A stretch of DNA of 44,424 bases from Calidithermus chliarophilus DSM 9957 (GCF_000430045.1 NZ_KE387027.1:622526-666949); one strand, 5' to 3'. Counted from the first letter of the stretch, positions 21,439 through 30,010 are shown. Notes: generated by a model not told the origin, from the letters alone. Made by a program: numbers and translations.

Positions 21439-24216
21439 TCAGGGGCGCCCGGAGATGGGCAGGTTCGAGGCGGGGAGGTTGAAGAGCATGTCCAGCGGCC
21501 CGCGCAGCCCCCCGAGCGTCGCGCCGGCGGCAGGAGCTGGCGAGCCCGAGGCCCCCAGGTCGGCGGCGTTGAAGCGGATGATCTGCCCGGTGGCGTCGCC
21601 CGAGGAGAAGTAGGGCATCCGCGGGTTCCACTGCCGCAGGGTTTGCGGGCTGGTGCCGGCGGGCGGCAGGTCGTCGCTCACCCAGAGGTTGCCCACGTTG
21701 TCGAAAGCCAGGCTGATGGGCTGCTTCCAGGTGCCGTTGGCGGTGATCTTCACGGCGGGGGCGCCGCTGTACTCGCCGGTGCCGGGGCTGCAGGTGGTGA
21801 TCACGCCGCCGGGGTAGTCGCAGTCGGCGGGGAAGCTGGGGGAGTTCACGTCGAAGCGCGCGATGAAGTCGCCGAGCTTGCTGCTGACCCACAGGCGCCC
21901 GCTGGCGTCGAAGGCCAGGCTGATGGGCCCGTAGAGCGAGTTCTTGTCGTTGGCGTTGGCGCTGTTGTCGTAGATGATCATGGCCGCACGGCCGTTGTAC
22001 CCGCCGCTGCCGCTGAGCTGGCTCGCCTTGAACTTGAGGATCTGGCCGGGGGAGTCGGAGGGGGCGTCGGAGGCGTTGGTGCCGTGGAAGGACACCACCC
22101 ACAAGTTGCCGTCGGCGTCGAAGGCCAGGCCGGTGGGGGTGGTCATGTGGCCCCCGAAGCCCTCGATCTTGTAGTCGGCGGCGCCGGTGTAGTTGGCGCC
22201 CAGCCTCGAGGCGTCGAAGCGCAGGATGGTGTGGTTGAACTGGTCGGCGACCCACAGGTTGCCGCTGGCGTCGAAGGCCAGCGACCGGGGCGTCCCCAGG
22301 TCGGGGCCGGTGATGGTCACCGCCGGGCTGGGCGAGGGGCTGGCGAGGTCGGCCGCGCGGTACATCCGGATTTCGCCGGAGCTGCTGGAGACCTCGGTCC
22401 CGATGCCCACCCAGACGTTGCCCGCCTTGTCGAGCGCCAGGCCGCGCGCCTTCCTCGTCGCGTTCTGCAAGCCCAGGTCCACCGCGACGGCCGTTCCGGC
22501 GGCCTGGTCGTAGCCCAGGAGGCGGCTGGGGCGGTCGTCGCTGAGGTCGGCCGGGGTGCCGTTGTCGTCGCCGTACTCGATGACCCAGAGCTTGCCCGAG
22601 CCGTGCTTGCTGTAGGTCACGCTGGCGCTGGCGGTGGCCCCGGCGCTCACGCTCGCGCTGCCGCCGCTGGCCTGGTAGTGCTCGTCCACGGTGGTCTTGG
22701 TGACCACTACGCCGCCGGCGGTGATGGTGTAGGTGCCCGGCGTCAGGTTGGTGAGGGTGGTGCTGGCCGTGAGGTTCTGGCTGAAGCCTCCCGGGCCGCT
22801 CACGGTGACGTTGGCGTTGGTGCCCGCGGGCAGGCCGCTGATGGTAACGGTGAGCTTGCCGTCTACGGCAGCGTAGTTGACCTGGGCGTTAGCGGTGGCC
22901 CCGGAGGCCACGGTGGCCGAGCTTCCCGAAGCCTGGTAGGTGAAGCCGTCGAACGAGACGTTGGCCGGGGTGATGGTGTAGGTGCCGGGCTGGAGGTTGT
23001 CGAGGGTGGCGCTGGCGGTGAGGGTTTGGCTGAAGCCGCCGGGGCCGGTCACCGTGACGTTCGCGTTGGCCCCGCCGGGCAGGCCGGCGATGGTCACGAC
23101 GAGGCGCCCGGAGATGGCGGCGTAGCTGATGCTCACCGACGCCGTGGCCCCCGCGGAAACCGTGACCGGCGAGGTCGTGACCGTGCCGGCGTAGGTGCTG
23201 CCGTCCTTGGAGACGTTGGCGGCGGTGACCGTGTAGCTGCCCACGGCCAGGCCGGTGAGGGTCTGGCTCGAGCCCAGGGTGAAGGTGCCGCTAGGGCCGC
23301 TCACGGTGACCGGCTCGCCCGAACCGGAGGGCAGCCCGCTGATGTTGACCTGCAGGCTCCCGCTGTTGGTCCCGTAGCTCACGGTGACTTCCTTGGTGCT
23401 CGCGCCCGTCACCGTCACCGGCGACTCGCTCACCGTGCCCGCGTAGGTGTCTGCGCCCACGGTGAAGGGGTTGGCGGCGATGTTGTACTGCCCGACGGGG
23501 ACCACGAGGCTCTGGCTGCCGTTGCCGCTGAAGGTGAGGTTCTGGCTGAAGCCGCCCCCCACCTTGGACACGGCTACGGTGGCACTGGCCCCGCCGGGGA
23601 TGCCGCTCACGCGGACGGTGAGCTTGCCGTCACCGGCCCCGTAGGTGACCTGGCTGGTCGCCGTGACCCCCGCGGTCACCGTGACTGTTGCGGGATCGAC
23701 CGAGGCCACGTAGGTGTAGCCGCCCACGCTCACGTCGGCAGCGCTGATGCTGTACTGGCCGGGGACCAGCCCGGTGAGCGTCGTGCTGGTGGCGACCTTC
23801 TGGCTGAACCCGCTGGGGCCGGTCACCGTGATCTCGGGGCTGGCGCCGTCGGGCAGGCCGGCGACGCTCACGCTCAGGCCGCCGGTGCTGGCCTGGTAGG
23901 TCACCGTGACCTCGGCCTGCTTGCCCCCCTCGACCTTTACGGAGGTGCTGCTGGGGGAGCCGGAGTAGGTGTAGCCCCCGGCGGTTACCGCCGACACGCT
24001 GATCTGGTAGGTGCCGCTGGCAAGGTTGCTGAGGGTCTCGCTCTTTTTGACTTCCTTGCTGAATCCTCCGCCCTGCTTGCTGACGGTCACCCTGGCGTCG
24101 GCGCCCGAGGGCAGGCCTGCGATGGTTACCTTGAGGCTGCCCGGGGCGGGAGTGCAAGCTGCTAAGATGAGAAGGAGCAGTACCAAGAATCCAAAGTGAT
24201 GCCTTTGAACGTTCAT
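21439..24216 (-). CDS. lipoprotein with six beta repeats and NHL-like propeller
   Basis: The protein has 925 residues. The signal peptide ends in the lipobox LILAAC (Cys21). Six tandem repeats of about 83-88 residues follow (about 26-540), each with a start like GKLTVTISGLPAGTNANVTV, a central GGFSQ or GPSGF, GTYTI and a threonine-rich strand; they resemble PEGA/carboxypeptidase-regulatory-like beta domains. The C-terminal 370 residues are an NHL-like propeller built from SLAFDASGNLWVADQFNHTI-type blades with embedded lower-complexity turns. It probably lies at the cell surface and may bind a ligand or another protein. GGAGG stands 8 nt before the ATG. It stands alone between an intrinsic terminator and MITE copy B. 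Confidence 0.82.
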   Translation of the reverse strand: MNVQRHHFGFLVLLLLILAACTPAPGSLKVTIAGLPSGADARVTVSKQGGGFSKEVKKSETLSNLASGTYQISVSAVTAGGYTYSGSPSSTSVKVEGGKQAEVTVTYQASTGGLSVSVAGLPDGASPEITVTGPSGFSQKVATSTTLTGLVPGQYSISAADVSVGGYTYVASVDPATVTVTAGVTATSQVTYGAGDGKLTVRVSGIPGGASATVAVSKVGGGFSQNLTFSGNGSQSLVVPVGQYNIAANPFTVGADTYAGTVSESPVTVTGASTKEVTVSYGTNSGSLQVNISGLPSGSGEPVTVSGPSGTFTLGSSQTLTGLAVGSYTVTAANVSKDGSTYAGTVTTSPVTVSAGATASVSISYAAISGRLVVTIAGLPGGANANVTVTGPGGFSQTLTASATLDNLQPGTYTITPANVSFDGFTYQASGSSATVASGATANAQVNYAAVDGKLTVTISGLPAGTNANVTVSGPGGFSQNLTASTTLTNLTPGTYTITAGGVVVTKTTVDEHYQASGGSASVSAGATASASVTYSKHGSGKLWVIEYGDDNGTPADLSDDRPSRLLGYDQAAGTAVAVDLGLQNATRKARGLALDKAGNVWVGIGTEVSSSSGEIRMYRAADLASPSPSPAVTITGPDLGTPRSLAFDASGNLWVADQFNHTILRFDASRLGANYTGAADYKIEGFGGHMTTPTGLAFDADGNLWVVSFHGTNASDAPSDSPGQILKFKASQLSGSGGYNGRAAMIIYDNSANANDKNSLYGPISLAFDASGRLWVSSKLGDFIARFDVNSPSFPADCDYPGGVITTCSPGTGEYSGAPAVKITANGTWKQPISLAFDNVGNLWVSDDLPPAGTSPQTLRQWNPRMPYFSSGDATGQIIRFNAADLGASGSPAPAAGATLGGLRGPLDMLFNLPASNLPISGRP

Positions 24217-24390
24217 CCAGAAGCCTCCGTGAGTTAGAGGCTAGCGGCCGGGGCGTGAAGGGGCAGTAACCCTGGGATGAGCCTTAGGAACGGCATCCGT
24301 GCTCGGTGATTTAGCGGTGTGAGTCGGAGAAGGTCTGGCGAAACGTCCACATAACGGCGTTAATTACGTTACGTCCCGCCTCGAGCAAGC

Positions 24391-24412
24391 AAAAAACCCC
24401 GCCGTAGCGGGG
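24391..24412 (-). terminator. intrinsic terminator after the 70-residue membrane protein gene
   Basis: Read on the minus strand, CCCCGC (24412-24407), a 4-nt loop and GCGGGG (24402-24397) are followed by TTTTTT (24396-24391). It lies about 20 bp past the stop at 24433, so it ends the transcript of 25298-24433. Confidence 0.75.
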
Positions 24413-24432
24413 CGGTTTCCCGGCGCTAGATC

Positions 24433-24645
24433 CTAGCCGATGGCGTTATGGGCCTTGCCCAGCAGCAGCATGGCCCCGATGGTGGCGGCGGAGAGGATGA
24501 TCAGGACCAGGGCGTAGCCGATGTAGCGCAGGTCGGCGCCTTCACCCTCGACGTTAACGCTCTTGGGGTTGAGGGCCAGGTAGATCAAGCTGGTGACCAA
24601 AATCGAACCGATGACGAAGATCAGGGTGAAAACCGCGCCAAGCAT
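24433..24645 (-). CDS. small two-pass membrane protein, unknown function
   Basis: The protein has 70 residues with two membrane helices, about 2-27 (GAVFTLIFVIGSILVTSLIY) and about 43-62 (IGYALVLIILSAATIGAMLL), joined by a short polar loop (NPKSVNVEGEGADLR). The ATG overlaps the stop of the gene before it (TGATG). No family is recognised. The compact two-helix form resembles small subunits of membrane complexes, but this cannot be shown. Confidence 0.6.
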   Translation of the reverse strand: MLGAVFTLIFVIGSILVTSLIYLALNPKSVNVEGEGADLRYIGYALVLIILSAATIGAMLLLGKAHNAIG

Positions 24646-25298
24646 CAAGCCTCCTCGACGTTCAAACGCCAGGCCCGCAGCAGGGCCTGGAGGGTCTTTT
24701 CCAATCCTACCAGGCCGACCCCGTAGGTGGGTATTCCCCGCTCCCAACCATAGACGCCGACGGCCGGGCCGGGGATCTGGGGGAGGTCGGCCTCGAGCTC
24801 GCCCTCCCAGGCCCGCAGGACGGGCGTTTCCCGGTAGGCCAGGCCGGTGGGCGCGACGGCCTCGAGCGCCTCGGCGTCCGGGGCTTCGGCCGCCTGGGGG
24901 GTAAAGCTCACGCCCACCCCCTCCCCCTCGGTCAGGACGAGCGCGCGGCGCGGGCGGACCCACTCGAGCGCCCGCAGAAAGGGCGTGCCGTGCCCGGGCG
25001 AGGCGTCGAGCCCCAGCACGATGCGGCCCTTGTAGCCGCACCCCAGGTCGCGCAGCGCGCGGATCACCGCCTCGCCTCCACTCCGCGGGGCCCACAGCAG
25101 CACGGTTTCCCCGCCGTAATGGCCCTCGAGCCAGGCGTAAAAGCTGCCGAATTCGTCACATCCGGTGCGGACGTGCCGCGCCAAAACCTCCTCCAGCCAC
25201 GCCGAGCCGTCGGTGCCGGGGGATTCGTCGGAAGGCAGGGGTTCTTTCACCACGTCGGTCTCCGTCGCGGCCGGGTCGCGGGGGTCGGCCTCGAGCAC
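24645..25298 (-). CDS. hypothetical protein, no family recognised
   Basis: The protein has 217 residues. It starts at the GTG at 25298, because TATGCT lies 6 nt upstream; longer frames run into the repeat and are not credible. It is soluble, with an acidic N-terminus (EADPRDPAATETD) followed by alternating strands and helices (ETVLLWAPRSGGEAVIRALR, GRIVLGLDASPGHG, RALVLTEGEGVGVSF), and a tail rich in Leu and Arg. The pattern hints at a Rossmann-like or phosphatase-like fold but no catalytic motif is clear. It is coupled (TGATG) to the small membrane protein. Confidence 0.6.
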   Translation of the reverse strand: MLEADPRDPAATETDVVKEPLPSDESPGTDGSAWLEEVLARHVRTGCDEFGSFYAWLEGHYGGETVLLWAPRSGGEAVIRALRDLGCGYKGRIVLGLDASPGHGTPFLRALEWVRPRRALVLTEGEGVGVSFTPQAAEAPDAEALEAVAPTGLAYRETPVLRAWEGELEADLPQIPGPAVGVYGWERGIPTYGVGLVGLEKTLQALLRAWRLNVEEA

Positions 25299-25304
25299 AG
25301 GTAC

Positions 25305-25310
25305 AGCATA
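25305..25310 (-). promoter_or_regulatory. -10 box of the gene at 24645 (leaderless)
   Basis: TATGCT on the minus strand lies 6 nt before the GTG at 25298. Confidence 0.45.
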
Positions 25311-25346
25311 ACAAAGGTGAGGGGGACATAAGGGCTTGGGAGGGGT

Positions 25347-25560
25347 GGGTGGCCGGACGCTGAACGCCGATAGCCCATAGCCGACAGCCGAACGCCAAAC
25401 GCCAAACGCCGACAGCCGAACGCCAAACGCCAAACGCCGAACGTCAAACGCCGAACGCCAAACGCCGAACGCCGAACGTCAAACGCCCTTGACCCTCGAC
25501 GCTGGCGGGGAGGGGTAAACCACGAGCCACAGATCACGCGCCACGAGCTCCCTGCCTCCC
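25347..25560 (-). repeat. composite heptamer repeat, copy 5
   Basis: The copy is in reverse orientation with a long run of AACGCCA/AACGCCG/AACGTCA heptamers (about 25388-25490) after CGATAGC/CCATAGC/CGACAGC units, then GGCGGGGAGGGGTAAACC and GAGCCAC-type units. It lies between divergent genes. Confidence 0.85.
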
Positions 25561-25585
25561 CCTTTAGGTGGGCTTGAAGGGGCCC

Positions 25586-25613
25586 TTGGTCCCCGGGTCA
25601 CGTGCCGTATGAT
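25586..25613 (+). promoter_or_regulatory. promoter of the phosphoesterase gene (leaderless)
   Basis: TTGGTC (25586-25591), a 16-bp spacer and TATGAT (25608-25613) stand 8 nt before the GTG at 25622. Confidence 0.6.
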
Positions 25614-25621
25614 GTGTCACT

Positions 25622-26353
25622 GTGCGTTACCTGATCCTCTCCGACCTGCACGGTAACTGGAATGCCCTCGAGGCGATATTGCGCGAGGCCAGGGACTGGG
25701 AGCGGGTCTTGTTTCTAGGGGACGCGGTAGGGTACTACCCCGACGCCGAGCGGGTGGTGTCCTGGCTGGCTTCGCACGACGCGGTCGGGGTGTTGGGCAA
25801 CCACGACGCCTGGATGCTCTCGCTGGGCTCCTTGGACGTGGAGGGGCCGATCCTCGAGATCATCGCCTGGCAGGCCGAGCGCATGAGCGCGGCCAGCCAC
25901 GCCTACCTCTCCAAGCTGCCCATGGCCGTCACCGTCGAGGGGGCCTTGGTGGTGCACGGCAGCCCCTGCGACCCCATGCAGTACCTCGACGACCTCGAGC
26001 TCGCCCGACAGGGCTTCGACTGCACCGCGGCACGCTGGATCTTCCACGGCCACACCCACCTGGCCGGGGCCTACCTCTCCCTCGACGGCCCCAACGGCCA
26101 GTGGGTGCGCTACCAGCGCTACACCAACGGCGGCGAGCTGATCCTGGCGCCCAAGGTGCGGGCCATCGTCAACCCCGGCTCGGTGGGGCAGCCCCGCGAC
26201 GGCACGCCGGGGGCCGCCTACGCCATCTGGGACAGCGGCGAGGACCTGGTCGAGTTCCACCGCGCCAGCTACGACCTCAAGCAGGTTCTGCGGCGCATCG
26301 AGGAGGCGGGCTTCCCCAACTGGCTCTACGAGCGCCTGCTGCATGGGAAATAG
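25622..26353 (+). CDS. calcineurin-like metallophosphoesterase (YfcE/MJ0936-like)
   Basis: The protein has 243 residues. All metal-binding motifs are present: D8 and H10 in LILSDLHGN, GDAVGYYPD, LGNHD, VVHGSP and FHGHTHL. The fold matches small protein-serine/threonine- or nucleotide-type phosphodiesterases of the MPE superfamily (LLxGD...GNHD...GHTH). The N-terminal VRYLILSDLHGN fits a GTG start with a leaderless promoter. The substrate is unknown. A hairpin at its stop codon may end transcription. Confidence 0.88.
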   Translation: MRYLILSDLHGNWNALEAILREARDWERVLFLGDAVGYYPDAERVVSWLASHDAVGVLGNHDAWMLSLGSLDVEGPILEIIAWQAERMSAASHAYLSKLPMAVTVEGALVVHGSPCDPMQYLDDLELARQGFDCTAARWIFHGHTHLAGAYLSLDGPNGQWVRYQRYTNGGELILAPKVRAIVNPGSVGQPRDGTPGAAYAIWDSGEDLVEFHRASYDLKQVLRRIEEAGFPNWLYERLLHGK

Positions 26354-26369
26354 ACCTCCTTCGGAGGTC
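26353..26369 (+). terminator. hairpin at the phosphoesterase stop codon
   Basis: GACCTCC, a TTC loop and GGAGGTC form a perfect 7-bp stem that starts in the stop codon. No U tract follows, so it may act as a transcript-end stabiliser rather than a standard intrinsic terminator. Confidence 0.4.
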
Positions 26370-26402
26370 GTCGATAGCTGATAGCCAATAGCCGGTAGCT
26401 AC
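26370..26402 (-). repeat. short GATAGCT-type heptamer array
   Basis: TCGATAGCTGATAGCCAATA and a following GCCGGTAGCT form a partial composite-repeat unit of CGATAGC/TGATAGC/CAATAGC heptamers, upstream of holB. Confidence 0.65.
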
Positions 26403-26453
26403 CTTAGGCGCGATGGTTCAGGGCAAGTTGCGGGCACTTTACGGAGAATACGG

Positions 26454-27368
26454 TTGAAACCTTCGATCCTGGGACACGAGCGCATCCTGAAGCTGCTGCC
26501 GAGCCTGAGCAGCCAGAGCCTGCTCTTCACCGGGCCCGAGGGGGTGGGGCGGCGGGCGGTGGCGCGCTGGTACGCCTACGGCCTCAACTGCGCCCACGGC
26601 TTCCCGGGCTGCGGGCAGTGCCCTTCGTGCCGCCTCGAGGAGCCCACCGACTACCTCGAGATCGTGCCCGAGGCCGAGACCAAGACCGGGCGCAAGGCCC
26701 GCAACCTGCAGATCCGGCTCGAGCAGATCGCCCCCCGCGAGGACGGCGGGGAGAACCTCCTGGACTGGCTCTCGACCTACCCGCGCTTCCGGGCCAAGGT
26801 GGCGGTGATCGACGGGGCCCACCTGCTCAACGAGCCCGCCGCCAACGCGCTGCTGAAGGTGCTCGAGGAGCCCCCGGCCTACGCCCGGCTCATCCTCGTC
26901 GCGCCCAGCCGCGAGATGGTGCTGCCCACCCTGGCCTCGCGCTCGCTCGAGCTCGCCTTCGGCCCCCTGCCCGAGGAGACGCTGCACGGCCTCACCCGCG
27001 ACCCCGAGGTCCTGGCCTACGCCGAGGGCAGCGTGGGACGGGTGCGCTGGGCGCTCGACAACCCCGCCCTCTTCAACCAGCTCGTGGGGCGGGTGCAGGG
27101 GGTGCTCCAGAGCCTGGGGAAAGGCCCCGCCCAGACCCTCGAGGCCCTGGGACCGCTGCTCGAGACCGAAGGCGGCCTGAGCTACCTGGCCCGCAAGCTC
27201 GGGCAGTCCCTCCCCCCCGAGGACCCGCGCCGCGCCGAGGCCCTGCTGAGCCTCCACCAGGCCCAGGAGGCCCTGAGCGCCTACGTGAGCGAGGACCTGG
27301 TGCTCAACTGGCTGGGCCTGCGGCTGTGGGCGGCGGCGCAGGGGCGCGAAACCCTATCAGGTCACTGA
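26454..27368 (+). CDS. holB: DNA polymerase III delta-prime subunit
   Basis: The protein has 304 residues. It has the AAA+ clamp-loader fold: LLFTGPEGVGRRAVARWYAY in the P-loop position, lacking the GKT needed to bind ATP, as is typical of delta-prime; a zinc-binding cluster C46, C53, C56, C59; VAVIDGAHLLNEPAANALLK (Walker B-like) and LKVLEEPPAYARLIL. It loads the sliding clamp with gamma/tau and delta. TTG is the start, with GGAG about 7 nt upstream. It is followed by ricT, the same neighbour pair as in Firmicutes. Confidence 0.88.
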   Translation: MKPSILGHERILKLLPSLSSQSLLFTGPEGVGRRAVARWYAYGLNCAHGFPGCGQCPSCRLEEPTDYLEIVPEAETKTGRKARNLQIRLEQIAPREDGGENLLDWLSTYPRFRAKVAVIDGAHLLNEPAANALLKVLEEPPAYARLILVAPSREMVLPTLASRSLELAFGPLPEETLHGLTRDPEVLAYAEGSVGRVRWALDNPALFNQLVGRVQGVLQSLGKGPAQTLEALGPLLETEGGLSYLARKLGQSLPPEDPRRAEALLSLHQAQEALSAYVSEDLVLNWLGLRLWAAAQGRETLSGH

Positions 27369-27412
27369 AATTGTAGAGTGGGGGCATCAGACTCCGGTCT
27401 GTGAACCCGCCG

Positions 27413-27432
27413 GGGGCCGCTGGCTCGGCCCC
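27413..27432 (+). promoter_or_regulatory. hairpin between holB and ricT
   Basis: GGGGCCG, a 6-nt loop (CTGGCT) and CGGCCCC form a perfect 7-bp stem ahead of the AGGAGG ribosome site of ricT. There is no U tract, so it may influence mRNA stability or translation rather than terminate. Confidence 0.35.
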
Positions 27433-27455
27433 GGGGTCTAAAGCGAGGAGGATCG

Positions 27456-28232
27456 ATGGACTGCGTAGGCGTCCGTTTCAATCACGGCCCCAAACTCTAC
27501 GACTACAGCTTCAGCGGGGAGCCCCCCGCGCTCGAGAGCTGGGTGGTGGTCAGCACCCCCAGGGGCCTCGAGCTCGGCAAGGTGCGCACCGCGCCCCGGG
27601 CGGGGCGGCCCCAGGGCGAGGTGGTGCGGCAGGCCACCCCCCAGGACCTCGAGGCCGCCAGCAAGCTGCGCGAGCGCGCCGAGGACCTCAAGTGGTGGCT
27701 CAAGGCCAAGTTCCGCCGGGAGAGCGTCCCGGCCAAGCTGCTGGGCTGCGAGTTCACCCTCGACGGCAACCACCTCTCGGTGCACTACTCCGCCGAGGAG
27801 CGCGTGGACCTGCGCCGCTGGGTGGGGGAGATCTCCCGGCTGGCGGGCGCCCGCGTGGAGTTCCTGGCGCTGGGCCCGCGCGACCAGACCGCCTACCTGG
27901 GCACGCTGGGGGCCTGCGGCATGGAGTCGTGCTGCTCGACCCACCTGCAAGACTTCGCCCAGGTCTCCATCAAGATGGCCAGGGACCAGCAGCTCCCGCT
28001 GTCGCCCGAGAAGATCTCCGGCCCCTGCGGGCGCTTGCTGTGCTGCTTGCAGTACGAGCACGAGCTCTACCAGGAGCTCCTGGCGGGCCTGCCCAAGAAG
28101 AACGCCAAGGTGTGCACCATCCACGACGTGTGCGGCAAGGTGGTCAAGCTCAACCCGCTGGCCCAGACCGTGGACATGATCACCGAGGAGGGCAGCATGG
28201 TCACGGCCCACAAGGACGAGCTGCGGCGCTGA
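27456..28232 (+). CDS. ricT: PSP1/RicT (YaaT) family protein
   Basis: The protein has 258 residues. It has the PSP1 C-terminal domain signature and the cysteine pattern known from RicT: C154, C159, C160 (ACGMESCC) and C191, C196, C197 (GPCGRLLCC), which bind an iron-sulfur cluster in the RicAFT complex of Bacillus. It shows LKWWLKAKFRRE and RVDLRRWVGEISRL as conserved central strands. Family members influence RNase Y activity and mRNA processing; whether RicA and RicF partners exist here is not known. GAGGAGG lies 5 nt before the ATG. Confidence 0.9.
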   Translation: MDCVGVRFNHGPKLYDYSFSGEPPALESWVVVSTPRGLELGKVRTAPRAGRPQGEVVRQATPQDLEAASKLRERAEDLKWWLKAKFRRESVPAKLLGCEFTLDGNHLSVHYSAEERVDLRRWVGEISRLAGARVEFLALGPRDQTAYLGTLGACGMESCCSTHLQDFAQVSIKMARDQQLPLSPEKISGPCGRLLCCLQYEHELYQELLAGLPKKNAKVCTIHDVCGKVVKLNPLAQTVDMITEEGSMVTAHKDELRR

Positions 28233-28247
28233 AGCGGGTGTGGGCGG

Positions 28248-28859
28248 GTGCCGGCGGCGTCGTGGCTCTGGATCGGGCTGGGGGGCTTGTCCCTGCTGGG
28301 CCTGCTGGCGGCGGAGGTGCGCCGGCGGCCCCTGGCGCGGGCGGCCTTCAAGGTGGCCTGCTCGCTGGGCTTTTTGTTGCTGGCCCTGGCGCAGGGCCTC
28401 GAGGGCCGCTTCGCCCAGTGGGTGTTCGCCGGGCTGGTGCTCTCGGCTTTGGGCGACGTCTTCCTGATTTTCCCCTCGGGGCGGGCCTTCCTAGCGGGGC
28501 TGGTCGCCTTTTTGCTGGCGCACCTGGCCTACGTGGGGGCCTTCGCCGCCGAGGGAAGCCCCGGCCCGTGGGCCTTCGCGCTGGTGCTGGGCGTGGGGCT
28601 GGGGGTCGTCCGCTGGCTGTGGCCGCACCTCGAGGGCTGGCGCGTCCCGGTGCTGGCCTACGCCGCCGTCATCAGCCTGATGCTGCTCTTCGCCCTGGCG
28701 ACAGGCCGCCCGGAGGCCCGGCTGGGGGCGCTGCTGTTCTACCTCTCCGACCTCTTCGTGGCCCGCGAGCGCTTCGTGCGCTCGGAGGTGCTCAACCCGC
28801 TGCTGGGGCTGCCGCTGTACTACGTGGGCCAGTACCTGTTGGCGCTGTCGGTGGGCTGA
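28248..28859 (+). CDS. YhhN/TMEM86-family membrane protein
   Basis: The protein has 203 residues, nearly all hydrophobic, with about seven to eight membrane helices. The YhhN hallmarks are LSALGDVFLIFP and FYLSDLFVARERFV, the two acidic motifs of the lysoplasmalogenase (TMEM86) family. Family members hydrolyse the vinyl-ether of lysoplasmalogen in some organisms; activity here is unproven. It starts with GTG 15 bp after ricT and probably shares its transcript. Confidence 0.85.
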   Translation: MPAASWLWIGLGGLSLLGLLAAEVRRRPLARAAFKVACSLGFLLLALAQGLEGRFAQWVFAGLVLSALGDVFLIFPSGRAFLAGLVAFLLAHLAYVGAFAAEGSPGPWAFALVLGVGLGVVRWLWPHLEGWRVPVLAYAAVISLMLLFALATGRPEARLGALLFYLSDLFVARERFVRSEVLNPLLGLPLYYVGQYLLALSVG

Positions 28860-28862
28860 GCC

Positions 28863-28891
28863 TTGCCCGAGCCGCCGGGCTGGCGTAGGCT
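28863..28891 (+). promoter_or_regulatory. promoter of the NUDIX gene
   Basis: TTGCCC (28863-28868), a 17-bp spacer and TAGGCT (28886-28891) stand 9 nt before the ATG at 28901, giving an almost leaderless transcript. Confidence 0.5.
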
Positions 28892-28900
28892 TTAGGGCCT

Positions 28901-29389
28901 ATGGCCGAGATTCCCGAGCAGGGGGTAGCCCCTACCCACTTCGCCGCGCAGGGGGTGCGCTTCATCTACCGGGTGGCCGGGATCGCCCTCCAGCACGGCC
29001 AAATTTTGCTGCACCGGGGGTTGGAGGACGACTTCTGGGCACTGCCCGGCGGGCGGGTGGAGGCCCTCGAGACCGCCCAGCAGGCCCTGCGGCGCGAGAT
29101 GCGCGAGGAGTTGGGGCTCGAGGCCCAGACCGGCCCGCTGCTCTTCGTGGTCGAGAACCTGTTCGGCCATCAGGGACGCGCCCATCACGAGGTGGGGCTC
29201 TACTTCGCGATGAGCCTGCCGGACTTCTGGGAGGGGGAGCGGCGCGGGAGCGAGGGGCACACCCAGTTGCTGTATCGCTGGTTCCCCCAGGACCAGATGC
29301 CGCGCCTGCCGGTGCAGCCCCGTTTCCTGCGCGAGGGCCTCACGCGGCTACCCGATCACCCGCGCCACGTGGTCGAGCTCGAGCTCTGA
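28901..29389 (+). CDS. NUDIX hydrolase
   Basis: The protein has 162 residues. The NUDIX box occupies residues about 50-72: GG, then E at the sixth position, and REMREELG, matching Gx5Ex7REUXEEXGU. The family hydrolyses nucleoside diphosphates linked to another group, such as oxidised dNTPs, ADP-ribose or NADH. The specificity loop is not informative. Its last 42 bp overlap the convergent GGDEF gene at 29348. Confidence 0.88.
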   Translation: MAEIPEQGVAPTHFAAQGVRFIYRVAGIALQHGQILLHRGLEDDFWALPGGRVEALETAQQALRREMREELGLEAQTGPLLFVVENLFGHQGRAHHEVGLYFAMSLPDFWEGERRGSEGHTQLLYRWFPQDQMPRLPVQPRFLREGLTRLPDHPRHVVELEL

Positions 29390-29950
29390 CCCCTCGGCGC
29401 AGGCCCGGTCGCCCCCGGCCCGCTTGGCCTGGTAGTGCAGGGCGTCGGCGCGCTCGAGCAGTTCCGCCGCGCCCTCGCCCGGGCGGTACGCCGCCACCCC
29501 CAGGCTGATGCTCAGGCGGCAGCCGGGGACGGGCTCGAGGGCGCTCACCCCCTTGCGCAGCCGCTGGGCGATGGCCTCGGCGGCCATGAGGGAGGTGTTC
29601 GGCAGCACCGCCACGAACTCCTCCCCGCCCCAGCGCCCCACCCAGTCGGAGTGCCGGAGCTTCTCCCGTGCCACGCGCGCCACCAGGCGCAGGGCCTTGT
29701 CGCCTGCCGCGTGCCCGAAGGTGTCGTTGACCCGTTTGAAGGCGTCGAGGTCAAAGAGGACGAGGCACAGGGGCTCGCCGGAGCGCTCGGCCAGGGCGAG
29801 TTCGCGCGCGAGCGCCCGCTCGAGGCCCCGCCGGTTGGGGAGGCCGGTGAGGGAGTCGGTGCAGGACTGTTCCAGCACCCGCAGGTACGCCACCCTCCAC
29901 CCGGCGCTAGCGATCAATGCGCCCAGCAACAAACCTCCCACCCACTCCAT
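29348..29950 (-). CDS. membrane-anchored diguanylate cyclase
   Basis: The protein has 200 residues. A single N-terminal membrane segment (about 4-24) anchors a GGDEF domain with DSLTGLPNRRGLERALAREL, LFDLDAFKRVNDTFGHAAGD, an intact GGEEF motif at 108-112 and an I-site RHSD at 99-102, correctly five residues before it. It should make c-di-GMP with product inhibition. I start at the ATG at 29950, because AGGAGG lies 8 nt upstream; a longer frame is less likely. Its 3' end overlaps the NUDIX gene by 42 bp. Confidence 0.88.
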   Translation of the reverse strand: MEWVGGLLLGALIASAGWRVAYLRVLEQSCTDSLTGLPNRRGLERALARELALAERSGEPLCLVLFDLDAFKRVNDTFGHAAGDKALRLVARVAREKLRHSDWVGRWGGEEFVAVLPNTSLMAAEAIAQRLRKGVSALEPVPGCRLSISLGVAAYRPGEGAAELLERADALHYQAKRAGGDRACAEGSELELDHVARVIG

Positions 29951-30010
29951 CTCCGAACCTCCTCCCAAGCCCTACGCGGCCCGCTCCCGCCCTGGATTGC
30001 GTATCGGGCG

